From contig CP116670.1 in the NCBI GenBank assembly GCA_028370155.1, positions 1,488,001-1,552,000 on the forward strand: 64,000 nucleotides of DNA, read 5' to 3'. Below, in pieces: positions 53,394-62,539 of the stretch (position 1 is its first letter; every line of letters begins with the position of its first letter). Origin of the DNA: Arthrobacter sp. OVS8 (GTDB lineage: Bacteria; Actinomycetota; Actinomycetes; Actinomycetales; Micrococcaceae). A program made the translations under genes and the position numbers. Under the pieces are notes generated by a model. That model worked only from the letters and a program-made list of their open reading frames with translations, did not search any database and was not told the origin of the DNA.

Positions 53394-54944
53394 CAGAGCG
53401 CATTGTTGTTGTGGGCTTCGGTCCGGTGGCCGCGCGGCTGGTCGACGAAATGCTGCCGGCGGTCCGCAGCGGTCTCGCCCACCTGACGGTCATCGGCGAG
53501 GAGGCCGAGGCCGCGTACAACCGCGTGCTCGTGGCGGACCTCGGGGTCGGCCGGACCACGGCGTCGGCCCTGGCCTTGTCCGACGCCGCCGCGCTGATCG
53601 CCGACGGCGTCGACGTCCGGCTGGGCGTCCGCGTCCGCCGCGTGGACCGCGCCCGGCAGCAGCTGGTCCTCAGCGACGGCACCTCCCCGCGTACGACCGG
53701 CTGGTTTTCGCCACCGGCTCCCGCCCGGTGATCCCCAACCTCACCGGGCTCAACCCCGACCCGGCCGCGCCGGTGCTGCCGGCCGGCGTGACCGCGCTCC
53801 GGGACCTGCGCGACGCCTCGGTGCTGCAGGCCGCGGTGGCCGGCGGAAAACGCGTGGTGGTCCTCGGCGGCGGCGTGCTGGGCCTGGAGACGGCCCTCGC
53901 CGCGGCCGAGGAAGGCGCCACGGTGACCGTGGTGCACAACGGCCCGCACCCGCTGGGCCGCAACATCGACCGCGGCGGCGGCGCGGTGCTCGCCGCGTCC
54001 TTGCGGAACTGCGGCGTCCGGGTGGCGGCAACGCCCGCTCCACCGGCGTCGAACACAAGGCGCCCGACGGCGGTTTCTCGGCCCTGTTGCTCGATGACGG
54101 GTCCGCGATCGACGGCGACCTGCTGGTGCTCTCCTGCGGCGTCCGGCCGCGGACCGAACTCGCGGAAGGCTGCGGGCTCTCGACGGCGGCCGGGATCCTG
54201 GTGGACCACAAGCTCCGGGCGCACCACGAACCGCACATCTTCGCGATCGGCGACTGCGCGGAAGTGCGCTGCCCCGACCCGGACTGCGTCGAGTGCCGCA
54301 CCGCGCGCGGTCCGTCCGGGCTGGTGGGCACGGGCTGGCGGCAGGCCGAATGGCTCGCCGAATACCTGACGCTGCTGGCCGCCGGATCTCCGGAGGCTGA
54401 GCTGCTGCCGGCACTGCCGCCGGAACTGCCGGGCGTTGTGGTGCTCAAAGCCCGCGGCATGAACATGGCCGTGGCCGGGGATGTTGCCGCGGATCCGTGG
54501 GACGAGGAAGTACTGTCTGCGGGAGCCGCGGACGGTCGCCCGCGGCTGCAGATCGCCCAGTGGGCGGATCCCGAGCACGGCCGCTACGTGAAGATGACCA
54601 CCCGCGCCGGGGTGCTCGAAGGTCTCGTGGCCGTGGGCATGCCCCGCTCGGCGGCCGAGCTGGTGCAGCTGTTCGAGCGCGGCGCGGAGCTCCCGGCGGA
54701 CCGGTCGCTGCTGCTGCGCCTGGACGGCCCGGACCAGGCGGCCGCTTCCGGCGCGGCCGACCCCGAGCGCACGGTGTGCCGGTGCGCCGGGGTGAGCGGG
54801 ACCGCCATTGCGTCCGCCGTCTCCGGTGGCTGCGGGACGGTGGCCGAGGTTTCCGGGGCCACCCGTGCCGGGACAGGGTGCGGCGGCTGCCATGACGACA
54901 TCAAGGGGATCATCGAAAAACACTTTCAGGGGGCCGTAGCCTGA
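53390..54944 (+). CDS. NirB/NasB-like FAD oxidoreductase with BFD-like 2Fe-2S domain
   Basis: About 518 residues. Rossmann FAD domain (IVVVGFGPVAARLVDEML), NAD(P)H domain (VVVLGGGVLGLETALA), FAD motif (IFAIGDCAEVR), then a BFD-like [2Fe-2S] domain with Cys in VCRCAGV and GCGGCHDDI. It lacks the sulfite/nitrite-reductase domains of full NirB, so it is probably the electron-transfer partner of NasA, feeding NAD(P)H electrons to nitrate. ATGA overlap with nasA. Breaks near 53690 (CCGGCG read as CCGCG) and 54030. Confidence 0.87.
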
Positions 54945-54963
54945 CACCGGCCCGCTGCTGGCA

Positions 54964-55386
54964 TTAGCCCCAATCGCCCCTGCCCCCGTCCCCTCCTGCG
55001 CCGAACCCCGCAGCCCACCGGTGGAAGCCGCTTTCGCTGTAAGGGCCGAGGCCCCCGATCTTGGGGGCCATCGCGCCGAACAGCAGCACTCCCACGGCTT
55101 CCGGATCACCGCCGGATGCAGCAAACAAAGTCCGACGCCGGCGGCCAACCAGCCAGATGATGCCGAGGAAGACGGCGAAGGACAATCCCATCCCGCCGGC
55201 CAGGGCCGTCGTCGCGTGCCCTGAATCGTTTAACTTCAGGCCGTTGATCAGCATCACGCCAAACAGCAGACCGAAGGGAATGGCAAAGATCAGTCTGCGG
55301 ACCAGCGCCCAGCGCAGACTCGACACGGGAACGGGGAGCGTCGTTGCAACTGTTGTCCCGGCGGCCCGGTGATCTGAAATGTGCAT
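54964..55386 (-). CDS. Small two-helix membrane protein, unknown
   Basis: A 140-residue protein. ATG 55386 (MHISDHRAAG) has a GGGGAAG ribosome site and is preferred over the longer open frame. Two membrane helices: LIFAIPFGLLFGVMLINGL and GGMGLSFAVFLGIIWLVG. An Arg cluster (GRRRRTL) follows the second helix, and the tail is Gly-rich. I do not recognise the family. It converges on the nitrate operon with only 19 nt between stops. Confidence 0.65.
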   Translation of the reverse strand: MHISDHRAAGTTVATTLPVPVSSLRWALVRRLIFAIPFGLLFGVMLINGLKLNDSGHATTALAGGMGLSFAVFLGIIWLVGRRRRTLFAASGGDPEAVGVLLFGAMAPKIGGLGPYSESGFHRWAAGFGAGGDGGRGDWG

Positions 55387-55539
55387 GTTCTTCCCCAAGA
55401 AGTGCGACCGTGCTGGCGTTTGTTCGAATCCTATGCGATGCGGCTTACGTCCTTTAGTGCTGCCTGGTTTCCAGGCAATGCCGAGGCTCCAACGCAACAA
55501 GGCCCCGGAACCGTTGCGGTCCGGGCCTTGCAGGGCAGG

Positions 55540-56076
55540 CTACTTCTTCTTGTTGGCCTTAGCCGGGTTGTCAGCCTTCGAGGCCGGAGATGCTTTGACA
55601 GCATGGGCCGCGCCGTACGACGGTGTTGCCGGAGTGGCGGCATTGGCGCTGCGGTGCTCTGCCGCGTTTGCCTGGCCGGCGGCGCGCTTGGCGGCGGCGT
55701 TCCCGTGTGCCCAAGCGGAGTTGCCCGCCGGCACAGGAACAACTGGTGCCGGCTCCACCGGCGCAGGTTCAACAGGCGCGGGCTCCACCGGAGCCGGCTC
55801 GACGGGTGCAGGCTCTTCCGGCGCCGGCTCAACAGGCGCAGGCTCTTCCGGCGCAGGCTCAACAGGCGCGGGCTCCACCGGCGCCGGCTCCACGGGTGCA
55901 GGCTCGACCGGATCAGCCGTTTCGGCCGGCGCCTCGACAACCACGGAGACGGGCTCGGTAGTTTCGGCAGTGGCGGCCATGGCAGCCCCGCCGCCGCCGA
56001 CTGCGACGACTGAGGCCACGGCAACGGCCTTGGTGGTGGTGCCCAGGGCACCGATGAACGAGAAGATTCCTGCCAT
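55540..56076 (-). CDS. Exported protein with PAPVE repeats
   Basis: A 178-residue low-complexity protein. From ATG 56076 (MAGIFSFIGALG) an N-terminal hydrophobic segment (AVAVASVVAVGGGGAAMAATA) serves as a signal or anchor, then about twelve E/V-P-A-P-V/E-E pentads (15-bp DNA repeats with GCGCCGGCTC-like units), then an Ala/Asn/Lys tail with lysines at the end (NKKK). Such rods usually span the cell wall. The function is unknown. The repeat tract is prone to length change. The 240 nt upstream of it hold no clear promoter. Confidence 0.7.
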   Translation of the reverse strand: MAGIFSFIGALGTTTKAVAVASVVAVGGGGAAMAATAETTEPVSVVVEAPAETADPVEPAPVEPAPVEPAPVEPAPEEPAPVEPAPEEPAPVEPAPVEPAPVEPAPVEPAPVVPVPAGNSAWAHGNAAAKRAAGQANAAEHRSANAATPATPSYGAAHAVKASPASKADNPAKANKKK

Positions 56077-56315
56077 GAGAGGCCTTTCGGGAAAGGGGAC
56101 GTTGGCTTGACCGGAAGGCCGCCCTGTACAGCCAACCGGACGCCACGTTACTTGGGGAAAATCGTGCTTTCGGGCAGTTGCGTCGTTACTGCGGAATTGT
56201 TGATGAAAAACTGCCTCGGACGACGCAAATAGGCCCCGTGCCAATCGATACGGGCGGGCCGGAGCCGCCTCCGTCAACTGAACCGGGCATCGTTAGGACT
56301 CGGACGGCCGGGCCG

Positions 56316-57388
56316 TCACCACCCTCCGCGGGTCGGCGTATGTCCCTTGCGGGCGTCGTCGGGCATTGTCATTTCGGCCCGCAGGCCCAGGAGCCGGATC
56401 GGTCGGCCCGCTTCGATTCCGGCTGCGAGGTCCAGTGCCCGCGCGAGGATTTCGTTCCGGTCGAAGGTCTCGGGAATTTTCCTCGCGTGGGTCTTGGTGA
56501 AGAACGGCGCGTACCGCACCTTGAGGGTCAGTCCGACCACGGGCCGGCCTTCGGCCACAACATCCTCAAGGACACGCGCGGTCAGCTCCCTCACAGCGTC
56601 GTCCACCTGGGCGGGCTCGGTCAGGTCGCGCTGGAAGGTGGTCTCCCGGCTATGCCCGCGGGCAACCCACGGGGTGTCATCCACGACGCTGGAGCCGTCA
56701 CCGCGTCCGAGCTCCGCGTACCACGGACCCATCTTGGGGCCGAACTCCGGGACCAGGTCCTGGGGTCGGCCGCGGCGAGCTCAGCGACAGTGTTGATGCC
56801 GAGTTTGGCCAGCCGGCCCGACACCTTTGTTCCGACGCCCCACAGGTCCTTGGTGGGCAGACTGCCCATAACGTCCAGCCAGTTCCCGGAGGTGAGTCGG
56901 AAGACGCCGGCCGGCTTGCCGAAACCGGTGGCCACCTTGGCCCGGACCAGGGTGTCGCCGATGCCCACGCTGCAATGCAGCTGCGTTCGCTCCAGGACAG
57001 CGGCCTGCACCTGCCGGGCGTAGGCTTCCGGTTTCTCCGTTTCAACGCCTACAAAGGCTTCATCCCAACCCAGCACCTGCACGGTGGCGCCGGGCTGCGC
57101 GCGCAGGGTAGCCATCACCGTCTCAGACGCTGCCAGGTAAGCCTCGTGGTCGACGGGCAGGATCACAGCGTCGGGCACCTTCCGGGCCGCAATACGTAAG
57201 GGCATTCCGGAACCCACGCCGAACGCCCTGGCTTCGTAGGATGCGGTCGACACCACAGCTCGTTCCGTGGGGTCGCCCCGACCGCCGACAATGATCGGCT
57301 TGCCCGCAAGCTCCGGCCGCCGGAGCACTTCGACAGCCGCGATGAACTGGTCGAGATCGACGTGCAGCACCCACCGGATTCCGCTCAC
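56316..57388 (-). CDS. dinB: DNA polymerase IV (DinB family)
   Basis: About 357 residues. Y-family translesion polymerase. Motifs: HVDLDQFIAAVEVL (metal Asp; classical form DMDAFFASVE), SYEARAFGVGSGMP, GWDEAFVGVE (second metal D-E; usually S-x-D-E-A), GIGDTLVRAKVA, thumb HhH SGRLAKLGINTVAELAA, and the little-finger domain (SRETTFQRDL...VVGLTLKVRY). The catalytic carboxylates are present, but the steric-gate neighbourhood (QFIAA) differs from classical DinB. There is no clear beta-clamp motif at the end. GTG 57388. One break near 56765 (CCCC for CCCCC). Confidence 0.88.
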
Positions 57389-57524
57389 GGCACCAGTCTG
57401 CCCTAAACATCCCCGGCAAGCATCGGCTCCCCACCGCGCTTGGCTGGGGAGAGGCGTCTCGCAACCGCAGTGTGTCGAAAACGCCACACTAGTTCTCAGT
57501 GCGAAGTCGGCCTATCGTCGACGC

Positions 57525-57719
57525 ATGACAACACCGCTGGGAGCCATCCCCAAGATCGGAGCGCCAGCCACGCGCGCCTTGAACGCCGCCGGCTACGTAT
57601 CGCTCAGCGAGCTCGCCGGCGTCCCGCGGTCCGAGTTGGCCAGGTTGCATGGCGTGGGGCCCAAGGCATTGCGAATCCTGGAGCAGGCGCTTGCAGAACA
57701 CGGACTCGGGCTGAAGTAA
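57525..57719 (+). CDS. Small helix-hairpin-helix protein
   Basis: A 64-residue protein made of two helix-hairpin-helix units: GAIPKIGAPATRALNAAGY and LARLHGVGPKALRILEQAL. It resembles stand-alone HhH proteins that bind DNA non-specifically. ATG 57525 matches this domain's start; the nearest -10-like hexamer (TATCGT) is 6 nt upstream, so the mRNA may be leaderless. It is divergent from dinB, 137 nt away, which fits a DNA-repair context but does not prove it. The frame is intact. Confidence 0.75.
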   Translation: MTTPLGAIPKIGAPATRALNAAGYVSLSELAGVPRSELARLHGVGPKALRILEQALAEHGLGLK

Positions 57720-57798
57720 GAGGCCCTTCTCCCCTTGCCAGCTCCGTCTCCCCGGCGTGTACTGAACCTAGGTTCCGTTCATCCGCAGGAGGTATCCC

Positions 57799-58430
57799 AT
57801 GAACGTCCCGGTCATTCTGGCTGTCGGCGCGATCGCTGTGGTCGCCGTCGTAATGTTCATGACGCGCGAGAAGGATCCCCAGCAGCGGGCCGCGGCGCTG
57901 CAACGAACGGGGCGGCCGTTATGGCCGTGTTCACGGTCCTCGCGTCCATCTTCATTGCCGGCTACGCCCTGCAGGATCCCGGCGGAAATGCCGGGCTGCT
58001 GATGACTCTCGCGTGGGTTGTGCCGATGCTCGTCCTCGCCGTGGCGGCCTGGTTCTGGCCGGCGCCCACCGCTCCCCTGCTGCTCGCCCTCGCTTCGGCG
58101 TTCATCGCCGCATGCGTGTGGCTGGCCTTCGATCCCGCGGCCCTGCGCGAGTTCATCAGCGAAAACGGACCCGTCATCGCCGTCAGCGTCGTCGCCCTGG
58201 CGTTCCCGGCCGCTGTGCTGGGCCTGCAGCGCGCAGCCCTGGCCGGCTGGCTGCTCGTGGGCCTGGGTGTTTTGCCGCTGCTCATCACGGTCATCGGAAG
58301 GTCGGGCGGGGTTTCATCCCTCGCCGCGGCAAGCGTGGTTCCGCTGATTGCCGGGATCAGCTACCTAGTCTCCGCCCGGATGGCGAGCGGCAGCACGTCG
58401 CCGGGGAATCAGCGGGCGGCAGCTGCCTAG
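57799..58430 (+). CDS. Polytopic membrane protein, unknown
   Basis: About 210 residues with about six membrane helices (first VILAVGAIAVVAVVMFM, then AVFTVLASIFIAGYAL, LAWVVPMLVLAVAAWFW and so on). No transporter motif is recognised. ATG 57799 has a good ribosome site (GGAGGT). One break near 57912, where GGGG would be GGGGG. It stands alone between the HhH and acidic-protein genes. Confidence 0.7.
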
Positions 58431-58496
58431 GAACGGCCCGACATCAGCGCGTCACAGGAATCGGGCCACGCACGCATGGCGGGTAGCATCGGGGCC

Positions 58497-59201
58497 ATGA
58501 GCGCCGACGACGACGACATCACCGAAGAGCTATTGGCTGACGCCGCGAAGCTGACCGGGCTGAGCCTGGAACTGCTGGGCCTCGACCCGCACCCGGACGA
58601 CATGACTCCGGAGCAGCGGCTCCAGTTCGAGCCGGAGGACTTGGACGAGATGGCCGCCGTTTCGCCGGAAGACCGTCAACAAGCCGTGAGTCAGACCCGG
58701 CTGCTGGCAGGGCTCCTGTGGAACTCGTCGAGCATCCTCATCGACCAGCTCTTCCGCGATCTGGGAACGCTGAGCGACCTCGAGGAGGTCACCCCGTCTG
58801 ACATCGCCGGGACCTCAGTGCTGTCCTCGCTGCCGCCCCAGTTCGCCGCCAGCTACGACGCAAAATTCACCCAGAAGTTCATCGTCGTAGCCGCTGACGT
58901 CACGGCGGCCCTGGTCCGGGGCTGGACCGCCCCGGGTTGCCTCGCCGGGGAACTCGCCGTCCGCTGCCTGCTCGATCAGGCGGAGATCACCGAGGACATC
59001 TACGAGCTCGACCTCCCGGAGGACTGGCGGGACCAGGTTGAGGAAGTCCTGTTGGAGGACGCGGACAGCCAAGCACTGTACTCGGACAACCTCGACGTTC
59101 TGGAGGACGACGCCGACGTGCTGGGCGTCGATCACTGGTTCGAGCCCGTCAGCGCCGGGGACACGGTCCCGCCGTACGCCTGGACTGAGCCGACGCCCTA
59201 A
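58497..59201 (+). CDS. Acidic cytoplasmic protein, unknown
   Basis: A 234-residue very acidic soluble protein. ATG 58497 (MSADDDDITEELLADAAKL) is preferred over an upstream in-frame start. There is no signal peptide or membrane helix. The segments PEDLDEMAAVSPEDRQQAV and VVAADVTAALVRGW are predicted helical. No family is recognised. Convergent with the HemG-like gene, 15 nt apart, with repeated GACGCCTCAAGCCTGAC units across the junction (59208-59246). Confidence 0.65.
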   Translation: MSADDDDITEELLADAAKLTGLSLELLGLDPHPDDMTPEQRLQFEPEDLDEMAAVSPEDRQQAVSQTRLLAGLLWNSSSILIDQLFRDLGTLSDLEEVTPSDIAGTSVLSSLPPQFAASYDAKFTQKFIVVAADVTAALVRGWTAPGCLAGELAVRCLLDQAEITEDIYELDLPEDWRDQVEEVLLEDADSQALYSDNLDVLEDDADVLGVDHWFEPVSAGDTVPPYAWTEPTP

Positions 59202-59216
59202 GCCTGACCCGACGCC

Positions 59217-59780
59217 TCAAGCCTGACTGGACGCCTCAAGCCTGACTGGAGGGGCCGCCAGGCGCGCCAGGAAGTCCTCGGTGAAACGCTGGACCCCGTC
59301 CCACTCGGTGTAGACGTAATCACGGGAGGTATCCGTGTCCAGGGAGCCCTTGTCTTCGGCGATCTTCTTCATGACGTGCTTCTTGATGAAGCCGTAGTGG
59401 GTGTAGAGCAGGGCGCCGGCGAACAACCCGACATGCGCGGGCCGCCATCCCGTTTCCTCCTCGAACTTCTCCACGTAGCCCTCGGCATCTGCCTCGTCCC
59501 CGTGGGCGGCCAGGCTGACCGACACCAATGCTGACTGGAGCCGCTCGAGCTCTCCGCGGTTCTTCTTCACAAAGTCCGTGACGTGGCCTTCGTGCTTGCC
59601 CATGTGCACGGACGCCGCAACGATGACGCCGTCGTAGCCGTCCGGGAGGGCGTCCCCGGAGCGCTTGAGATCCACCGCGTCTGCGAGGTGGCCGTGGGCC
59701 CGGATCAGTTCGGCAATGTACTCCGCGATCTGGGCAGTCTGTCCTTCGACGGTCCCATACGGGATATAGATGTTGGCCAT
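59217..59780 (-). CDS. HemG-like flavodoxin (menaquinone-dependent protoporphyrinogen oxidase family)
   Basis: A 187-residue flavodoxin fold. FMN phosphate loop YGTVEGQTAQIAEYI (residues 8-22), IVAASVHMGKHEGHV, FVKKNRGELERL, and the HemG-type C-terminal segment GLFAGALLYTHYGFIKKHVM with TDTSRDYVYTEWD. It could oxidise protoporphyrinogen with menaquinone, but no haem gene is nearby and actinobacteria normally use HemY, so a general flavodoxin reductase is possible. ATG 59780. The frame is intact. The 244-nt gap upstream shows no clear element. Confidence 0.8.
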   Translation of the reverse strand: MANIYIPYGTVEGQTAQIAEYIAELIRAHGHLADAVDLKRSGDALPDGYDGVIVAASVHMGKHEGHVTDFVKKNRGELERLQSALVSVSLAAHGDEADAEGYVEKFEEETGWRPAHVGLFAGALLYTHYGFIKKHVMKKIAEDKGSLDTDTSRDYVYTEWDGVQRFTEDFLARLAAPPVRLEASSQA

Positions 59781-60024
59781 GGTTCAGTGTGTCCGGGCCG
59801 GCCGCGGAAGGGCTAGGGTCGAACGTCCCCGCGCCCATGGGACGCCGCCGGCGAGGCCGAACCAAGTAGTGGAAGGGGAAAACGAGTAGTCGGCAACACA
59901 GCAGTACGCCGTTCGGTGTTTTAGGGTTGCCTGACCTCCTGTCGCTCCGGTCCTGGCGGATCCGCGCGGCAGGGACGCGGGGCCGAGCGCGGCTTCCGCC
60001 CATTTCAAGTTCTGGGGGACACTT

Positions 60025-60891
60025 TTGAAAAAGCCATTCCTTGCTGTGCTTCTTGCTGCCGGTTTCGCGGGCGCTGGCATTGCTGCGCCTGCGGCCTCCG
60101 CCGCGGCACTCCATTCCGTGTGCGCCGAGGGGTGCAGCTTCGCGTCCCTTCAATCGGCAGTGGATGCGTCCCAGCCCGGAGATATCATCCGGGTTGAGGG
60201 CAATCTGGCGGTCTCCGGCACCACCACCGTGAACAAGGCCGTCACGCTCACCGGCACCACCGGAGCCACCCTGACGCAGACGTCGAACGCCATCACCATC
60301 CTGATGGCCGCCGCCGGGTCCAGCCTGACCGGACTGACGATCACGAGCGACGTGCCCTACGGAAGGGAATTCGTCCAGGTCGGCGCTGCCGACGTCACCA
60401 TCTCCGGCAACACCATCCACGGCCCCGCCCAGGCCCTGCCGATGAGCGGCTGGACCGGAAATCGAGCCGTGGTCACCCAGGGCAGCACCACCGGCCTGAC
60501 ACTGAGCGGGAACACCTTCCACTCGCTGCGCAGCGGGGCTTATCTGAACCCAAACGGCAGCGGGCTCATCGAGGGCAACACGGTCTACAACACCAAGGGC
60601 GATTTCCTGATCGATAACGCCGACTTCACCTTCACCGGCAATGTGCGCGGCGATGCCTCAAAGCCGAGCGAGTGGGGTTTCGTCGTCTTCGCCAACACCA
60701 ACGCAGACCGCTACCCGTCCATGGCCGCCCTGAGTTCGGCAAACAACGGCATGTCGGCCTGGGACCAACGGACCGGTGAGAAAGCGGTGGCGCCCATGAC
60801 AGCCAGCGACTGCAAGGACGGCGGCTGGAAGACGTTCAGCCCGGCCTTCAGCAACCAGGGCCGGTGCGTGAAGTCCACGAAAACCCAGTAG
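60025..60891 (+). CDS. Secreted right-handed beta-helix protein
   Basis: A 288-residue secreted protein. TTG start with GGGGGA upstream; signal peptide KKPFLAVLLAAGFAGAGIAA-P-A-A-S-A. The mature part shows parallel beta-helix rungs of about 22 residues with the S/E-G-N-T turn repeated (ISGNTIHG, LSGNTFHS, IEGNTVYN, FTGNV). Two Cys pairs (CAEGC near the start, CKDGG and RCVK at the end) probably cap the helix. Pectate-lyase-like catalytic residues are not evident; a polysaccharide- or surface-binding role is likely. The frame is intact. Confidence 0.8.
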   Translation: MKKPFLAVLLAAGFAGAGIAAPAASAAALHSVCAEGCSFASLQSAVDASQPGDIIRVEGNLAVSGTTTVNKAVTLTGTTGATLTQTSNAITILMAAAGSSLTGLTITSDVPYGREFVQVGAADVTISGNTIHGPAQALPMSGWTGNRAVVTQGSTTGLTLSGNTFHSLRSGAYLNPNGSGLIEGNTVYNTKGDFLIDNADFTFTGNVRGDASKPSEWGFVVFANTNADRYPSMAALSSANNGMSAWDQRTGEKAVAPMTASDCKDGGWKTFSPAFSNQGRCVKSTKTQ

Positions 60892-60925
60892 GCGGGCCTC
60901 CCGGAGCCTGCATACGTGCGCCGGA

Positions 60926-60970
60926 GGCAGATCAGGGCGATTGCCTAACGATGATTCGCCCTGATCTGCC
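60926..60970. terminator. Convergent terminator hairpin
   Basis: Perfect 15-bp stem (60926-60940 with 60956-60970), 15-nt loop, between the convergent beta-helix and lpdA genes. Confidence 0.85.
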
Positions 60971-60981
60971 CGCCCGGCCGA

Positions 60982-62397
60982 CTACATGTGGACGTGCAGG
61001 CGCCGGGCAGCTTCGGAGATGGAGCCGCTCAGCGAGGGGTACACCGTAAAGGTGCTGGCGACGTCGTCGACGTGCAGTTTCTGGGTGACCGCGAGGGAGA
61101 TCGCGAAGATCAGCTCGGACGCGTTCGGACCCACCACAACGCCGCCGATCACGGTGCCGGAGCCCTTGCGGGCGAAGATCTTGATGAAGCCGTCCCGGTG
61201 GTTGCGCATCTTGGCACGGGCATTGCTGCGCAGCGAGAGCTTCACGACGTCGGCCTGGTACTTGCCGGACTCGATCTCCGCCTCGGAGACGCCCACGTTC
61301 GCGATCTCGGGCGAAGTGAAGATGTTGGACGCGACCTGGTGAAGCTTCAGCGGGGTGACACTGTCGCCCAGGAAGTGGGCGATCGCGATCCGGCCCTGCA
61401 TGGCGGCCACGGAGGCGAGCGCCAGCACGCCGGTGCAGTCGCCGGCCGCGTAGATGTTGGGGGCGGTGGTGCGGGAGACACCGTCGACCTTGATATGCCC
61501 GCTCTCGGTGAGCGCCACACCGGCCTCCTCGAGGCCGATCCCGGCGGTATTGGGGATGGACCCGACGGCGACCAGGCAGTGGCTGCCGGTGACCTGGGAG
61601 CCGTCGCCGAGGGTGACGATAACGCCGTCGTCGGTGCGCTCCACGGTCTCGGCCCGGGCCCGGGAAAGGACCTTGACGCCGCGGCGTTCGAAGACGCCCT
61701 CCAGGACCTCGGCGGCGTCGGTGTCGGAACCCGGCAGCACGCGGTCGCGGCTGGAAATCAGGGTGACCTTGGAACCGAGGCCGTTGTAGGCGGAGGCGAA
61801 CTCCGCGCCGGTCACACCGGAGCCGACCACAATCAGGTCCTCGGGGAGTTCGTCCAGGTTGTAGATCTGCGCCCAGTTCAGGATCCGCTCGCCGTCCGGG
61901 CGGGCGGTGGGGAGCTCACGCGGGTGGGCGCCGACGGCCAGCAGGATCGCGTCCGCCTCGATGATCTCGGTGCCGTCGACGGTGAGGACCTCGATGGTGT
62001 GGTTGTCCAGCATCCTGCCGGAGCCGATCATGATCCGGACGTCCTGGTTCTCCAGGCCCTTCTGGATGTCATTGGACTGCTGACGGGCCAGCCGCAGCAG
62101 CCGGTCGTTGATGTGCTTGAGGTCAGCGCGCATCGTCGGGGTGCAGTCGCCGCCGTCGAGGTCGAACTTGACGCCGAGTTCGCCGGCCTCGCCGACGCGG
62201 GTCATCAGGTCCGCCGTCGCAATCAGCGTTTTGGACGGCACGACGTCGGTCAGCACCGCGGAGCCGCCGAGCCCCGCGCGTTCGATGATGGTGACCTTCG
62301 CGCCGGCTGAGGCGGCGACCATGGCGGCTTCGTAACCGCCGGGCCCTCCGCCGAGGATTGCGATGCGGGGCGAGCTGAAATCGGGATGCGTAGTCAC
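60982..62397 (-). CDS. lpdA: LpdA-type NAD(P)H:quinone dehydrogenase
   Basis: A 471-residue two-dinucleotide flavoprotein of the lipoamide dehydrogenase superfamily. FAD motif ILGGGPGGYEAAMVA, NAD(P) motif VVGSGVTGAEFASAY, and IYAAGDCTGVLALASVA. The CxxxxC redox disulfide of true lipoamide dehydrogenase is missing: the segment reads GLGGSAVLTDVVPSKT. This matches mycobacterial LpdA (Rv3303c), which reduces quinones. GTG 62397 is chosen because it gives the normal N-terminus (VTTHPDFSSPRIAILGGG). Divergent from pnp. The frame is intact. Confidence 0.92.
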   Translation of the reverse strand: MTTHPDFSSPRIAILGGGPGGYEAAMVAASAGAKVTIIERAGLGGSAVLTDVVPSKTLIATADLMTRVGEAGELGVKFDLDGGDCTPTMRADLKHINDRLLRLARQQSNDIQKGLENQDVRIMIGSGRMLDNHTIEVLTVDGTEIIEADAILLAVGAHPRELPTARPDGERILNWAQIYNLDELPEDLIVVGSGVTGAEFASAYNGLGSKVTLISSRDRVLPGSDTDAAEVLEGVFERRGVKVLSRARAETVERTDDGVIVTLGDGSQVTGSHCLVAVGSIPNTAGIGLEEAGVALTESGHIKVDGVSRTTAPNIYAAGDCTGVLALASVAAMQGRIAIAHFLGDSVTPLKLHQVASNIFTSPEIANVGVSEAEIESGKYQADVVKLSLRSNARAKMRNHRDGFIKIFARKGSGTVIGGVVVGPNASELIFAISLAVTQKLHVDDVASTFTVYPSLSGSISEAARRLHVHM

Positions 62398-62539
62398 AAT
62401 CAGCCATTGTCCACCATCCGGACCGGCACCACCAAGAATCCGGGGACAGCCCGGCACCGGGCACCACGGTTGGACGGCGCCGGGCGCGGGGCCGGGCCGG
62501 GTGCTGGGCAGCACGCCGCGGGCAGGATAACTTGTACCG

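Noticed and set aside
55740..55920. CRISPR-like short repeats
   Set aside because: The 15-bp units are in-frame codons for PAPVE pentads with no spacers of independent sequence.
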